From Scytonema tolypothrichoides VB-61278 (lineage in GTDB: Bacteria > Cyanobacteriota > Cyanobacteriia > Cyanobacteriales > Nostocaceae), in contig NZ_JXCA02000001.1 in the NCBI RefSeq assembly GCF_000828085.3, forward strand, positions 543,521 to 607,520: DNA of 64,000 nt, given 5' to 3'. The notes beneath the pieces were generated by a model. It was given only the letters and a program-made list of their open reading frames with translations, had not been told where the DNA came from and did not search any database. This document shows positions 48,788-57,458 of this stretch, piece after piece. Position numbers and translations under genes: made by a program. Within the stretch, counting starts at the first letter, position 1. Every line of letters starts with the position of its first letter.

Positions 48788-50023
48788 ATGATAAGCAGTA
48801 TAAAAACAAATCCGTTAAATGACTCACAGTTTCTCAACCCAACCGTAAATTCAAGTGGAAGAAAAACAGAGCCTAGGTATCAATCATTACGAGTGATGAA
48901 CTTCCTGCTATCCTGCGGAGTATCTCTGCTTTTTGGTTTCTCTACAGTATCGATTGCATCTCAACCACAACAAATAGCACAGACAACTTCCTCTGAAGGC
49001 ATCAACCGTCCAACTCTCCAAGTTGGTAGCAAAGGAGAGCGTGTCACGGAACTTCAAGCTGCTTTGAAACTTTTAGGCTTCTACACAGGCACAGTAGATG
49101 GAGAATATAACGAAAGTACCGTCATCGCTGTTTCCCGCTTTCAGGAAGCCGCGGGCTTGAAAGCAGATGGCATTGTTGATACAATAACTTGGCAACGACT
49201 CTTTCCTGGTGAATCGACGGTAGCATCTGGATCATCACCCAATTCTACAAGCAGACCTCCTCTTGCGTCTGGTAGTTCTAACACCAATCAAGTTGTTGTT
49301 CCTAGTTCAAATTCAACCGCTCCAGCATCAACAACGACTAACACACCATCTGCAACCTCTAAACCAGAGCCACGAACTGTAACCGGCAATACCACTGCAA
49401 CCAGCACAACCAGAGAAGAGAATTCTAAACCAGAGCCACGCTCTGTGACGCGTAATACCACTACAACGACTAGAACCAGAGAAGATGATTCTAAAACAGA
49501 ACCACGATCTGTGACGCGTAATACCACTACAACGACTAGAACCAGAGAAAATGATTCCAAAACAGAACCACGATCTGTGACGCGCAATACCACCGCAACG
49601 ACTAGAACCAGAGAAGATGATTCCAAAACAGAACCACGATCTGTGACGCGCAATACCACTGCAAATTCACAGAGAACGTACGTACGACAATCAACATCTA
49701 CTCGTTCTGGCTCAACTCGTTCAGAGCAAAGCATTCGTACTCAGCAATCCTCTCGTCCTAGCTCAACGACTCGTACTCAACGAGTTGCTTCAGTTCAATA
49801 TACCTCAGAAGGATTACCCATTTTACGTATAGGAACGCGTGGGCCTGAGGTTGTGAGGTTGCAAAGACGACTGCAAAGACTCGGTTTCTTGGATGACGAC
49901 GAAGTTGATGGTAATTTTGGCGCATCAACCGAGGCTGCAGTCATAGCTTTACAAAAGCGCTATGGTTTGGATGCTGACGGTGTGGCTGGTGGAGGAACTT
50001 GGAATATTCTTCTAAGACGTTAA
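48788..50023 (+). CDS. Secreted peptidoglycan-binding protein with two PG_binding_1 domains
   Basis: 411 residues. A hydrophobic segment at about 37-58 (MNFLLSCGVSLLFGFSTVS) serves as signal peptide or anchor. Domain 1 (about 75-140): LQVGSKGERVTELQAALKLL, FYTGTVDGEYNEST, GIVDTITWQRL. A Thr/Ser/Arg-rich linker (140-345) with 22-residue repeats separates it from domain 2 (about 345-410): LRIGTRGPEVVRLQRRLQRL, GNFGASTEAAVIALQKRYGL. No catalytic domain is present, so it is a cell-wall binder or scaffold. Two start codons are close together; ATG 48788 is kept. Confidence 0.88.
   Translation: MISSIKTNPLNDSQFLNPTVNSSGRKTEPRYQSLRVMNFLLSCGVSLLFGFSTVSIASQPQQIAQTTSSEGINRPTLQVGSKGERVTELQAALKLLGFYTGTVDGEYNESTVIAVSRFQEAAGLKADGIVDTITWQRLFPGESTVASGSSPNSTSRPPLASGSSNTNQVVVPSSNSTAPASTTTNTPSATSKPEPRTVTGNTTATSTTREENSKPEPRSVTRNTTTTTRTREDDSKTEPRSVTRNTTTTTRTRENDSKTEPRSVTRNTTATTRTREDDSKTEPRSVTRNTTANSQRTYVRQSTSTRSGSTRSEQSIRTQQSSRPSSTTRTQRVASVQYTSEGLPILRIGTRGPEVVRLQRRLQRLGFLDDDEVDGNFGASTEAAVIALQKRYGLDADGVAGGGTWNILLRR
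49343..49672 (+). repeat. 66-bp tandem coding repeats in the linker
   Basis: Five 22-codon units with consensus SKTEPRSVTRNTTTTTRTRE; the last four (49409-49672) are nearly identical in DNA, the first is degenerate. They extend the positively charged linker between the two wall-binding domains and are likely to vary in number between strains. Confidence 0.9.
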
Positions 50024-50060
50024 TTGCGAGCACATATGCCCTGCTTGTCCCTGGTTGTAA

Positions 50061-50222
<162 letters not shown>

Positions 50223-50276
50223 TGTTATATAAATCCAATAAATCTTCCATCCCTAACACAACCGTTGCCAAACAGC

Positions 50277-52037
50277 TTATTTGCCTATAGCTTGTCCCTC
50301 GCGACGGGGATCTGCGCCGCCAATCAAACCTTGCTCGGTTATGATAATGGCGTGGGAACCGCTGGTTTGCTCTACAACTTGCACTGAATGACCAAGTGCT
50401 TCTAACGCAGACTTGAGGTCAGCAACATTTGCTGTGCCCGCCTCCAGATCTGTTGGACTATTGCGATTACCAAAATTTGGCAGTGCTACTGCTTGTTGGC
50501 TGTCGAGTTTCCAGTCCAAAGCGGCAACTAGTGTCTTAGCAACGTAGTTGATAATTCTCGCACCACCGACAGAGCCAACCACCATGACTAGCTTGCCATT
50601 TTGATCAAATACCATCATCGGAGCCATCGCACTTCTGGGGCGTTTTCCAGGTTCTATGCGATTGGCGACAAGCTTGCCGTCAGTGGTTGTGGGTGAGAAA
50701 GAGAAATCTGTGAGTTCATTGTTGAGCAAGAAGCCTCGCACCAGCAATCTTGAGCCAAAAGCATCTTCAATACTACTAGTCATCGATACTGCGTTGCCGT
50801 AGCGATCGACAACTGAAAGATGGCTGGTGGAAGGAAACTCTGGGGAATCATCTTTTCCCCTCATAGAGGCAGGCTGTAAAGATAACTCACCAGGTTGAGC
50901 GTCAGTCAAGGCACGGTCAAGACTGATTAGTCGTGCACGGCGCTTGAGGTATTCCGGGTCGAGCAATTCGTTAGATGGCACGGACACGAAATCTGGATCG
51001 GCTATGTAGAATCCCCGGTCAGCATAGGCAAGCCTTCCGGCTTCAGAGAAGAGATGAACTGCCTGTAATGATGCTGGCTCCAAGCTAGGCAAGTTAAAAT
51101 TTTCGAGGATGCCGAGAATTTGTAACACAGTCAGACCCCCGCTGGGAGCGCCCATCCCGCACACCTTGTAAACTCGGTAAACTGCACACACTGGTGGTCG
51201 TTCTATTGCTTGATAGGCTGCTAGATCGCTGGTTGTTAAATCGCCTGGTACGCCTGCTTGTTGCACCGTGGCAACGATATCTTTAGCAATTTCACCCTTG
51301 TAAAAGGCATCAGCACCTCCCTTGGCAATTTGGCGCAGTACCTGGGCATAGGGCCGATTGACAAGTATAGTGCCGACAGGCTTGGGAGTGCCATCCGCTT
51401 GGAAGAAGTAGTTCCTAGCTGGCGAGGTGCGCTGGAGATACTGTTCTCTGTTCAGTAGAGTGTATAAGCGTGGCGAGATGGCGAAGCCTTGTTCAGCCAG
51501 TTTGATCGCAGGTTGAAAAAGTTGCTTCCAAGGTAACCTGCCATGTTTCTTGTGTGCCAGTTCTAGCATCCTGACTGCCCCAGGCACGCCTACAGATTTT
51601 CCGCCAACAACAGCATCGTAGAACTGTAGGGGTTTGCCCTCTGCATCCAGAAAACGGTCTGGTTTAGCTGCTGCTGGTGCAGTTTCTCTACCGTCATAAG
51701 TACGAAGTTGTTTAGCTTTAGCATCGTAGTAAACGAGGAAAGCCCCTCCACCCAGTCCAGAGGATTGTGGCTCAACTAAACCGAGGACTAATTGGATCGC
51801 GATCGCCGCATCAACCGCACTTCCTCCAGCGCGGAGAATTTCACTACCTGCTGCTGATGCTAGCGGGTTAGCTGCTACTGCCATATACTTCTGAGTGATG
51901 ACAGCTTCGCGCTCAATGCGACCACTACCTGCCTCAGGTGCATCTTGTGTACGCGCCACCATAGGCTGCAACAGGGCGGTACTAACGGCAAGGGCTACCA
52001 GACCAAAACGGAATTGAATTCTACGTGCTATAACCAC
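50277..52037 (-). CDS. ggt: Gamma-glutamyltransferase precursor
   Basis: 586 residues, periplasmic Ntn-hydrolase that cleaves glutathione and gamma-glutamyl peptides. N-terminal signal peptide (about 1-30). Large-subunit hallmarks: AAANPLASAAGSEILRAGGS, SSGLGGGAFLVYYD and TYDGRETAPAAA. The self-cleavage and catalytic Thr is in FPSTSHLSVVDRYGNAVSMT, which starts the small subunit; LLNNELTDFSF and GSVGGARI follow. Length and order match E. coli Ggt. The start is ATG 52037. It is transcribed away from the aldolase gene. Confidence 0.94.
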   Translation of the reverse strand: MVIARRIQFRFGLVALAVSTALLQPMVARTQDAPEAGSGRIEREAVITQKYMAVAANPLASAAGSEILRAGGSAVDAAIAIQLVLGLVEPQSSGLGGGAFLVYYDAKAKQLRTYDGRETAPAAAKPDRFLDAEGKPLQFYDAVVGGKSVGVPGAVRMLELAHKKHGRLPWKQLFQPAIKLAEQGFAISPRLYTLLNREQYLQRTSPARNYFFQADGTPKPVGTILVNRPYAQVLRQIAKGGADAFYKGEIAKDIVATVQQAGVPGDLTTSDLAAYQAIERPPVCAVYRVYKVCGMGAPSGGLTVLQILGILENFNLPSLEPASLQAVHLFSEAGRLAYADRGFYIADPDFVSVPSNELLDPEYLKRRARLISLDRALTDAQPGELSLQPASMRGKDDSPEFPSTSHLSVVDRYGNAVSMTSSIEDAFGSRLLVRGFLLNNELTDFSFSPTTTDGKLVANRIEPGKRPRSAMAPMMVFDQNGKLVMVVGSVGGARIINYVAKTLVAALDWKLDSQQAVALPNFGNRNSPTDLEAGTANVADLKSALEALGHSVQVVEQTSGSHAIIITEQGLIGGADPRREGQAIGK

Positions 52038-52302
52038 AGAGAATACCTTTATTTATGTAGTTTTCTAAGTACTATTAGACCAGAGAAGCGGACACCTTTT
52101 TTCTCGCGTGCAGTATCCTCTTAAAAAAGATTTTTTTAATTTTTAAAAATAATTTTGTCTAAATAGTGGCAAAGGTCTGTCTGCTTCAGAGTCGTTGTCA
52201 TAGCGTAACCTTAATTGCTTTTAAGAAAACTACTACCACTCAAGATGCCGAATGTGAGATTATAGCTCTTGTTGTTGCAACACCTCAAAAAGTGAGACAA
52301 TC

Positions 52303-52953
52303 ATGGCAATCTATCTGGACTCAGCAATTGTATCTGAAGCTGAAATTGCCAGTCGAATGGGTTGGGTAAAGGGTATCACGACGAATCCAACGCTTTTAGC
52401 AAAAAGTGATAATCCACCCGAAACCACACTGAAAAAATTAACGCAGTTGACTTCAGGACCAGTATTTTACCAGCTCATGTCGTCTGATTTTGAAGGAATG
52501 CTGGTAGAAGGGAAGAAAGCTTTTGAAATTATTGGCAAACAAACGGTGTTAAAGATTCCAGCAACACCAATTGGATTTGCTGTAGTGGCGAGTCTCTCGC
52601 CAGAGATAACTTGTTCAGTAACAGCCATTTACAGTGCAGCACAGGCAGCAGTGGCACGGGAGGCGGGTGCTAAGATGGCGATCGCCTATGTCAATCGTGC
52701 TACCCGTTTATTAGGCGATGGAATTGCCTTAGTACGAGATATGGCTAGCGTACTCAATGGCAGCAATACTGAAATTCTCGCAGCTAGTATTAAATCACCA
52801 GAAGAAGCCGCCGCATCACTACAAGCTGGTGCTCATCATCTGACTTTACCATTGCCAATGTTACAAGCTATGACGACTCATGAATTATCAGACAAAACAG
52901 TAGAAGAATTTGCCAAAAACGGCATTGGTTTAACAGTAAACAGTGAACAGTAA
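52303..52953 (+). CDS. Transaldolase-family aldolase (FSA/TalC type)
   Basis: 216 residues, the short single-domain transaldolase form. IYLDSAIVSEA, WVKGITTNPTLLAKS, and the Schiff-base Lys in TVLKIPAT are conserved; EITCSVTAIYSAAQA follows. Could be a fructose-6-phosphate aldolase or a small transaldolase. The last residues (GLTVNSEQ) come from the adjoining GTAAACA repeat, which supplies the stop. Confidence 0.88.
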   Translation: MAIYLDSAIVSEAEIASRMGWVKGITTNPTLLAKSDNPPETTLKKLTQLTSGPVFYQLMSSDFEGMLVEGKKAFEIIGKQTVLKIPATPIGFAVVASLSPEITCSVTAIYSAAQAAVAREAGAKMAIAYVNRATRLLGDGIALVRDMASVLNGSNTEILAASIKSPEEAAASLQAGAHHLTLPLPMLQAMTTHELSDKTVEEFAKNGIGLTVNSEQ

Positions 52954-53095
52954 ACAGTGACCAGTGACCAGTGACCAGTGAACAGTGAACAGTGAACAAG
53001 GGGTGGACGAGTCCGTTTCCTACTGCGCTTCCTTGATAACTGATACTGCGCTTCCTTGGTAACTGCGGCTGGTACTTGATAACTGATAACTGATA
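52933..53095. repeat. GTGAACA/GTGACCA and TAACTGA repeat block
   Basis: Heptamers AGTAAAC, AGTGACC (three times) and AGTGAAC (three times) at 52935-53000, then ACTGCGCTTCCTTG twice and TAACTGATAACTGATAA up to the terminator. Same STRR class as at 34195 and 37228; it overlaps the end of the aldolase gene. Confidence 0.85.
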
Positions 53096-53126
53096 AAAAA
53101 GCCTGGTAGCTATTATGCAACCAGGC
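53093..53126 (-). terminator. Intrinsic terminator of the small heat-shock gene
   Basis: On the minus strand GCCTGGT (53126-53120) pairs with ACCAGGC (53107-53101) and is followed directly by six T residues (53100-53095). It lies 90 bp after the hsp stop codon. A textbook rho-independent terminator. Confidence 0.85.
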
Positions 53127-53214
53127 GATATTTAAGTCATATAGTAATGAGGAAGAAGATTATACTGCGCTGTAGAAATTTCTCACAATTGAGCACAATA
53201 ATTTAGTGGGCAGC

Positions 53215-53649
53215 TTATTCGAGATTAACTTTGACAACTTTGTTTTTCGCTTCTTCCTTTTTAGGCAATGTCAGATTCAAAATACCGTTTTTATATTCTG
53301 CGGTGACTTTGGTGTTTTGAATATGAGTAGGTAAAGGAATGACGCGTTGAAATTTTCCATACTGGAATTCACTGCGCGTATAGCCTTTCCCTTCAGTTTT
53401 AGTTTCAGATTTACGTTCACCGCTGATAGCAACGGCATTTTCTGTCACTTGAATATCTATATCTTTGGCTTCTAAGCCAGGAACTTCTAACTTCAGATGG
53501 ATAGCATCATCTGCTTCAGTCAGTTCAGCAGCAGGAAATTTTGTGAAGTTTTCCCAATTTCTAGCCGGCGCTAGAGTTTCATCAAATAGGCGGTTGAGTT
53601 GATCGCTGAGAGCATTAAATTCTTGTCTGGGGTTCCAACGACTTAACAT
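53215..53649 (-). CDS. hspA: Small heat-shock protein (Hsp20/alpha-crystallin)
   Basis: 144 residues from ATG 53649 (MLSRWNPRQEFNALSDQLNR), with GAGGGAGAA seven to eight bases upstream; a longer frame to 53706 is not used by the family. Alpha-crystallin domain about 40-135 with FPAAELTEADDAIHLKLEVP, ENAVAISGERKSE, FQRVIPLPTHIQ, and a closing beta strand GILNLTLPKKEE. ATP-independent holdase that protects unfolding proteins and thylakoid membranes under heat. The Synechocystis homologue (Hsp17) is controlled by an RNA thermometer in its leader; the leader here holds inverted repeats. Confidence 0.95.
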   Translation of the reverse strand: MLSRWNPRQEFNALSDQLNRLFDETLAPARNWENFTKFPAAELTEADDAIHLKLEVPGLEAKDIDIQVTENAVAISGERKSETKTEGKGYTRSEFQYGKFQRVIPLPTHIQNTKVTAEYKNGILNLTLPKKEEAKNKVVKVNLE

Positions 53650-53698
53650 ATATAGTTCTCCCTCTTCATATTTGAAAATCATTGTTTTCATCAAGTCA

Positions 53699-53723
53699 GG
53701 AATCAAATCCTTCCTTTGATTCC
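53699..53723. promoter_or_regulatory. Inverted repeat in the hsp leader/promoter
   Basis: GGAATCAAA (53699-53707) and TTTGATTCC (53715-53723), a perfect 9-bp inverted repeat with a 7-base spacer, 50-75 bp upstream of the hsp ATG. GAAAA/TTTTC at 53674-53689 could form a second weak hairpin nearer the ribosome site. Operator or RNA structure; not the CIRCE consensus. Confidence 0.45.
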
Positions 53724-53867
53724 CATATTATTGCAAGATAAAAATACTGTCGGTTCGGTTTTTATCACCAAAGAAATCTTAATAACCGACTAGGAAATTA
53801 GACATAATATTAAGTCGTTCAACAAAAGGTATTGCCCACTCCACTGCCACAAGGTAAACTAAATCCT

Positions 53868-54776
53868 ATGTTTCCAACTTTCTTACCAACTACAGTCAGC
53901 GAACTCACAGAACCCTCCTCAATTGCTCTTGCTCAAAGTATTGAGCAGATTGCTCTGCTGACTCCCTTGAGTACACAACCAATCACCACCACCTATGTGC
54001 GTCAAGGGAGTGGGGGTACACCTTTGCTGTTGATTCATGGCTTTGATGGTTCTGTGTTCGAGTTTCGTCGCCTTGTTCCTCTACTTGCGTTACAAAACCA
54101 GACATGGGCAGTCGATTTACTCGGTTTTGGATTTACAGATAGACCAGTCGGAGTTAAGTTTAGCCCCGTCAGCATTAAAACCCATCTCTATTATTTCTGG
54201 AAAACCCTAATTAACAAACCCATCATTTTAGTGGGCGCTTCGATGGGAGGTGCAGCAGCGATTGATTTCACCCTCACTTACCCAGAAGTCGTCCAAAAGC
54301 TGGTATTAATTGATAGCGCTGGTTTAGCGGGTGGTTCTCCGTTAAGCAAGTTGATGATTCCACCGTTAGATTATTGGGCAACTCAATTTTTACGTAATCC
54401 CAAAGTTCGGGCAAGTATTTCCCGCGCTGCTTATAAAAACAGGGAGTTAGCATCACTTGATGCTCAATTATGTGCAGCACTACACTTAGAATGCTCCGAC
54501 TGGCACAAAGCCTTGATTGCTTTTACCAAAAGTGGTGGTTACAGTGCTTTTAGATTTAAGAAACTAGCAGAAATTGTACAACAAACGCTTATTTTGTGGG
54601 GTGATTCTGACAGGATTTTAGGAATTAGAGATGCCAACAGGTTTAAGCTGGCAATTCCAAATAGTAAACTTATCTGGATTAAAGATTGCGGTCATGTCCC
54701 TCATTTGGAACAGCCGCAAATAACTGCTCAGCATATTTTAAAATTCCGGGATGATCAGTTGCAGGAGTTGGTCTAA
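53868..54776 (+). CDS. Alpha/beta-fold hydrolase
   Basis: About 302 residues. Oxyanion HGFDGS, nucleophile elbow GASMGG, acid GDSDRIL and catalytic His in DCGHVPHLEQP give a complete Ser-Asp-His triad. Similar to the lipase/epoxide-hydrolase-like proteins widespread in cyanobacteria; substrate unknown. ATG 53868 (MFPTFLPTT) is chosen over a TTG at 53832 whose 12 added residues are not family-typical. No signal peptide is evident. Confidence 0.88.
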   Translation: MFPTFLPTTVSELTEPSSIALAQSIEQIALLTPLSTQPITTTYVRQGSGGTPLLLIHGFDGSVFEFRRLVPLLALQNQTWAVDLLGFGFTDRPVGVKFSPVSIKTHLYYFWKTLINKPIILVGASMGGAAAIDFTLTYPEVVQKLVLIDSAGLAGGSPLSKLMIPPLDYWATQFLRNPKVRASISRAAYKNRELASLDAQLCAALHLECSDWHKALIAFTKSGGYSAFRFKKLAEIVQQTLILWGDSDRILGIRDANRFKLAIPNSKLIWIKDCGHVPHLEQPQITAQHILKFRDDQLQELV

Positions 54777-54828
54777 CAGCGGATAAGTTGAAACAGATGT
54801 AAACCAACGCCCATGTGGGTTTTAAATC

Positions 54829-54940
54829 AATACAGTTCAGATAAGATAATTTGCAAAAACGGTAACCTTTGTAGAGACGTTGCATGCAACGTCTCTACAC
54901 GTGTGAAATCTCCGAAAACAATCCTTAACTGAACCGTATT
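54829..54940. mobile_element. MITE, 112 bp, with flanking 10-bp direct repeats
   Basis: Ends AATACAGTTCAGATAAG and (inverse complement) AATACGGTTCAGTTAAG are imperfect inverted repeats. GGTTTTAAAT occurs at 54818-54827 and again at 54942-54951, one base outside each end, and reads as the target-site duplication. Inside is a perfect 28-bp palindrome (54871-54898, GTAGAGACGTTGCA plus its complement). No coding capacity. Confidence 0.75.
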
Positions 54941-55101
54941 TGGTTTTAAATTTCTTAAGTCTGCCTTTGGGGACTGAGTTTGTGTAGCCGTGAATTCTAG
55001 TTGCGCGCGTATATTTTGTGAAGCTGTCTTGGGAAACTTTCCGGAAAAGCTCTGTTATATCGTGTTATTTAATGCATAATTTATCTTAAAAACAAGTAGT
55101 G

Positions 55102-55413
55102 ATGGCTACCAAACTAATCGAGTTAGAGGATGGCACTTTGGTAGAGGTAGAAGTGCCAGAAGATCAAGCAAAACAGATTTCAGGTAGTGCTGCTGATCGG
55201 GTTAGTACAACTTTTAACAAAATTAAGCCGATTTTGGTGAATACGTGTCGTCCAATTGCGGATGCTTGGCAGGAACTTAATCAAGAGATGCAGATTGAGC
55301 AGGCTGAGATCGAAATCGGCTTCAGTTTTGAGGGAGAGGGCAATGTGTACGTCACCAAGGCTAAAGCTGGTTCTAATTTAAAGGTCAAACTGGTACTTAA
55401 ACCCAAGGCTTGA
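55102..55413 (+). CDS. Trypsin-co-occurring domain protein (Trypco1/CU044_2847 family)
   Basis: 103 residues from ATG 55102. MATKLIELEDGTLVEVEVP opens the domain; then SGSAADRVSTTFNKIKPIL and a predicted beta-sheet half (AEIEIGFSFEGEGNVYVTKA, SNLKVKLVLKP). This is the pattern of the Trypco1 domain, described next to trypsin-like proteases in predicted bacterial conflict systems, where it may regulate or be a substrate of the protease. The protease gene begins five bases after its stop codon, which supports that reading. Family call from recall of the motif, not alignment. Confidence 0.82.
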   Translation: MATKLIELEDGTLVEVEVPEDQAKQISGSAADRVSTTFNKIKPILVNTCRPIADAWQELNQEMQIEQAEIEIGFSFEGEGNVYVTKAKAGSNLKVKLVLKPKA

Positions 55414-55418
55414 GTTAA

Positions 55419-56474
55419 ATGAGTTCAACCTTTCAAGACTCAGTAATTTTAATCACTAGTAGCGACCCCAACCTGCAAAAGAGGAGAGTCTTTGGCACGG
55501 GGTTTGTTATCCACCACACGGATGAAGCCAGCTACCTGCTAACTTGCGCTCATGTGGTGCGGGATGTAGGTGGGGAAGCGTTGGTGCTGGCAGATAGCAT
55601 ACCTGCAACGGTAGTGGCAAACGGGGAATCAAAGGGGTTTGACTTGGCAGTGCTGCGTGTCCAGAGACTGTGGTGTCCTGCATTGTGCTTGTCTGTGTCT
55701 AGTGCAGTCGCAAAGCACTTTGCTATTGCTGGTTTTTATGCTTTTGACCAGAAAGAGACTCGGTTGCTAAGAGAGATTCAGGGCTATTTGGGCAAGCAAA
55801 GTTTTATTCCCTCTACGGATGGTCGCGAGCGTATTAAAGCTTGGGATTTGCATATTGAGGGCGAAGATATCTTACAACCAGGGTACAGTGGCTCGCCCGT
55901 GGTGGATAGAACTAGCGGGGAAGTGTTGGCAATGGTCAGCCACCAAGTTGGTAAAGGGGAAAAGGGTCTAGCGATCGCTATTGAAGCTATTCAAAACATT
56001 TGGCACTCAATGCCATATGAGTTATTAAAGACTAACAATGTGATTTCTGAGCCGCGAGTAGACTACACGCGGCTGCGCGAGTTTTTAGCAGCAGGGAAAT
56101 GGAAAGAAGCCGATCGCGAAACTGCGGATCTCATTCTTAAAGTAGCTGATCGAGAACAAGAAGGCTGGCTGAAAAATGAAGACATGGAAAACTTTCCCTG
56201 CCAAGACTTACGCACCATTGATGGTCTCTGGGTAAAGTACAGCAATGGGCACTTCGGCTTTAGCGTGCAGCAGGGCATTTGGCAGGAAGTTGGCGGCAAA
56301 GTGAATAAAGTAACAGAGTGTCTTTTGGGCGATCGCGTCGGTTGGCGTGTGAAAAGCAACTGGCTGCCATATGACCATGACTGGCTGGGATATTCAAACA
56401 TGACTTTCTCCTTGAATGCCCCCCGGGGTCATCTCCCTGCGCGGTTGGTTGGGATATCACCAAGGAAGAAATAA
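55419..56474 (+). CDS. Trypsin-like serine protease fused to GUN4
   Basis: 351 residues. Protease domain about 5-200: triad His45 (LLTCAHVV), Asp75 (KGFDLAVLRV) and Ser157 (LQPGYSGSPVV), with TGFVIH before the His. No signal peptide, so it works in the cytoplasm, unlike Deg proteases. GUN4 domain about 215-345: LREFLAAGKWKEADRETADL, LRTIDGLWVKYSNGHFGFSV, DRVGWRVKSNW and NAPRGHLPARL. It resembles trypsin-effector proteins of conflict systems, where the protease is normally followed by an effector-associated or adaptor domain; here GUN4 fills that place. Directly downstream of the Trypco1-like gene, so one operon. Confidence 0.9.
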   Translation: MSSTFQDSVILITSSDPNLQKRRVFGTGFVIHHTDEASYLLTCAHVVRDVGGEALVLADSIPATVVANGESKGFDLAVLRVQRLWCPALCLSVSSAVAKHFAIAGFYAFDQKETRLLREIQGYLGKQSFIPSTDGRERIKAWDLHIEGEDILQPGYSGSPVVDRTSGEVLAMVSHQVGKGEKGLAIAIEAIQNIWHSMPYELLKTNNVISEPRVDYTRLREFLAAGKWKEADRETADLILKVADREQEGWLKNEDMENFPCQDLRTIDGLWVKYSNGHFGFSVQQGIWQEVGGKVNKVTECLLGDRVGWRVKSNWLPYDHDWLGYSNMTFSLNAPRGHLPARLVGISPRKK

Positions 56475-56493
56475 AATTTAGTTTTCCGACTTC

Positions 56494-56523
56494 AGTAGGG
56501 GCGCAATGCCTTGCGCCCCTACT
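56494..56523. repeat. Perfect 13-bp hairpin after the trypsin-GUN4 gene
   Basis: AGTAGGGGCGCAA, a TGCC loop and TTGCGCCCCTACT, followed by three ACTCCTG units. A common cyanobacterial dispersed palindrome; it may end transcription but has no T tract. Confidence 0.85.
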
Positions 56524-56693
56524 GACTCCTGACTCCTGACTCCTTCACTGTTCACTGATAACTGTTGAGGCGCGAAATACTGCCCAGCAAACTCTCTTTT
56601 TTCAAGAAGACATAACAATACCATGTTTCTACATTGATGTTTGATGCGTTAACACAACAGTGTAACGCATCCTACTGTTTTGATTTTAATTCC

Positions 56694-57458
56694 TTAGTCA
56701 AGCAACCACATAGGTGAGGTATTGTCAACAGGTTCTTCGGACTTCTTGATAGGCTGTTTTTCTGGTAGATCGTATGATTTTCTATAGCTTTTGATTGATT
56801 TGGATGATTGAGTTTTTTCCTTTTCCTGTTGTGATGATTGAATGTTTTGCTTTTGTTGTTGTAATGCGCTAATTGTTTCTGTCAGTTGCGAATTAGCTTC
56901 TGCAAGTTGTATCGCTGCCTGTTTTGCATCATCAAGCTCTGTTTTCAGCTTTGCTGCTACTTTTTTGTGCTTAGATACATCTAATTGTAAATCAGTGATT
57001 TGCTCCTGAAGAGAAGCTTCTTTTTGCTGTGCTTTTTCTAAAGCTTCTTTTAGTTCTTTGACAACAGAAGCCTCTTTTTTCTGTGCCTTGTTCACAGTTT
57101 CTTTCAGTTCATTAGCAAGAGAAGCTTCTTTTTGCTGTGCTTTTTCTAGAGTTTCTTTCAATTCATTAACCAGAGAAGCTTCTTTTTGTTGTGCTTTTTC
57201 CAAAGCTTCCTTCAACTCTTTGACAGTTACTTCTAACTCGGCTTTTGTTGGTGTTGTACGCCTAGACGTTGTTATCTCAGCTGCTTGTGGTTCATCCTTT
57301 AGTTGAACTGAACCATCTTCTTTCCCCGTATCATTATCTGAGGAAGCGGAGGGATTATCATCAGAAATAGCAACAACATCAATAGTTGTTTCACCTTCTG
57401 GTGGTGAAAATTTTTGCGCTTCTTGTTGTAATAAGTCAGAAAGACGTTTTTTAGTCAT
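56694..57458 (-). CDS. mcdB: McdB-like coiled-coil partner of the ParA-type ATPase
   Basis: 254 residues from ATG 57458; the ATG overlaps the end of the upstream ATPase gene. N-terminal [16 protein letters not shown], an acidic disordered stretch (about 25-70), four 18-residue coiled-coil repeats (57009-57224, [14 protein letters not shown]), a longer coiled coil with Gln-rich segment, and the C-terminus SPMWLLD. The basic N-terminal motif, central coiled coil, Gln-richness and near-terminal Trp fit what I recall of type 2 McdB, which with McdA spaces carboxysomes along the nucleoid. Assignment is from features and context, not alignment. The repeated helix makes it longer than most. Confidence 0.7.
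   Translation of the reverse strand: MTKKRLSDLLQQEAQKFSPPEGETTIDVVAISDDNPSASSDNDTGKEDGSVQLKDEPQAAEITTSRRTTPTKAELEVTVKELKEALEKAQQKEASLVNELKETLEKAQQKEASLANELKETVNKAQKKEASVVKELKEALEKAQQKEASLQEQITDLQLDVSKHKKVAAKLKTELDDAKQAAIQLAEANSQLTETISALQQQKQNIQSSQQEKEKTQSSKSIKSYRKSYDLPEKQPIKKSEEPVDNTSPMWLLD
57009..57224 (-). repeat. Four 54-bp coding repeats in the McdB-like gene
   Basis: Four 18-codon units with consensus [18 protein letters not shown]. Unit 3 is the most divergent ([10 protein letters not shown]). They lengthen the coiled coil by whole units. Confidence 0.88.

Noticed and set aside
49288..49734. Val/Leu-rich 148-codon minus-strand frame
   Set aside because: Antisense of the 66-bp linker repeats in the peptidoglycan-binding protein.
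52166..52369. 67-codon plus-strand frame upstream of the aldolase
   Set aside because: Overlaps the aldolase start in another frame and lies in the divergent promoter region.
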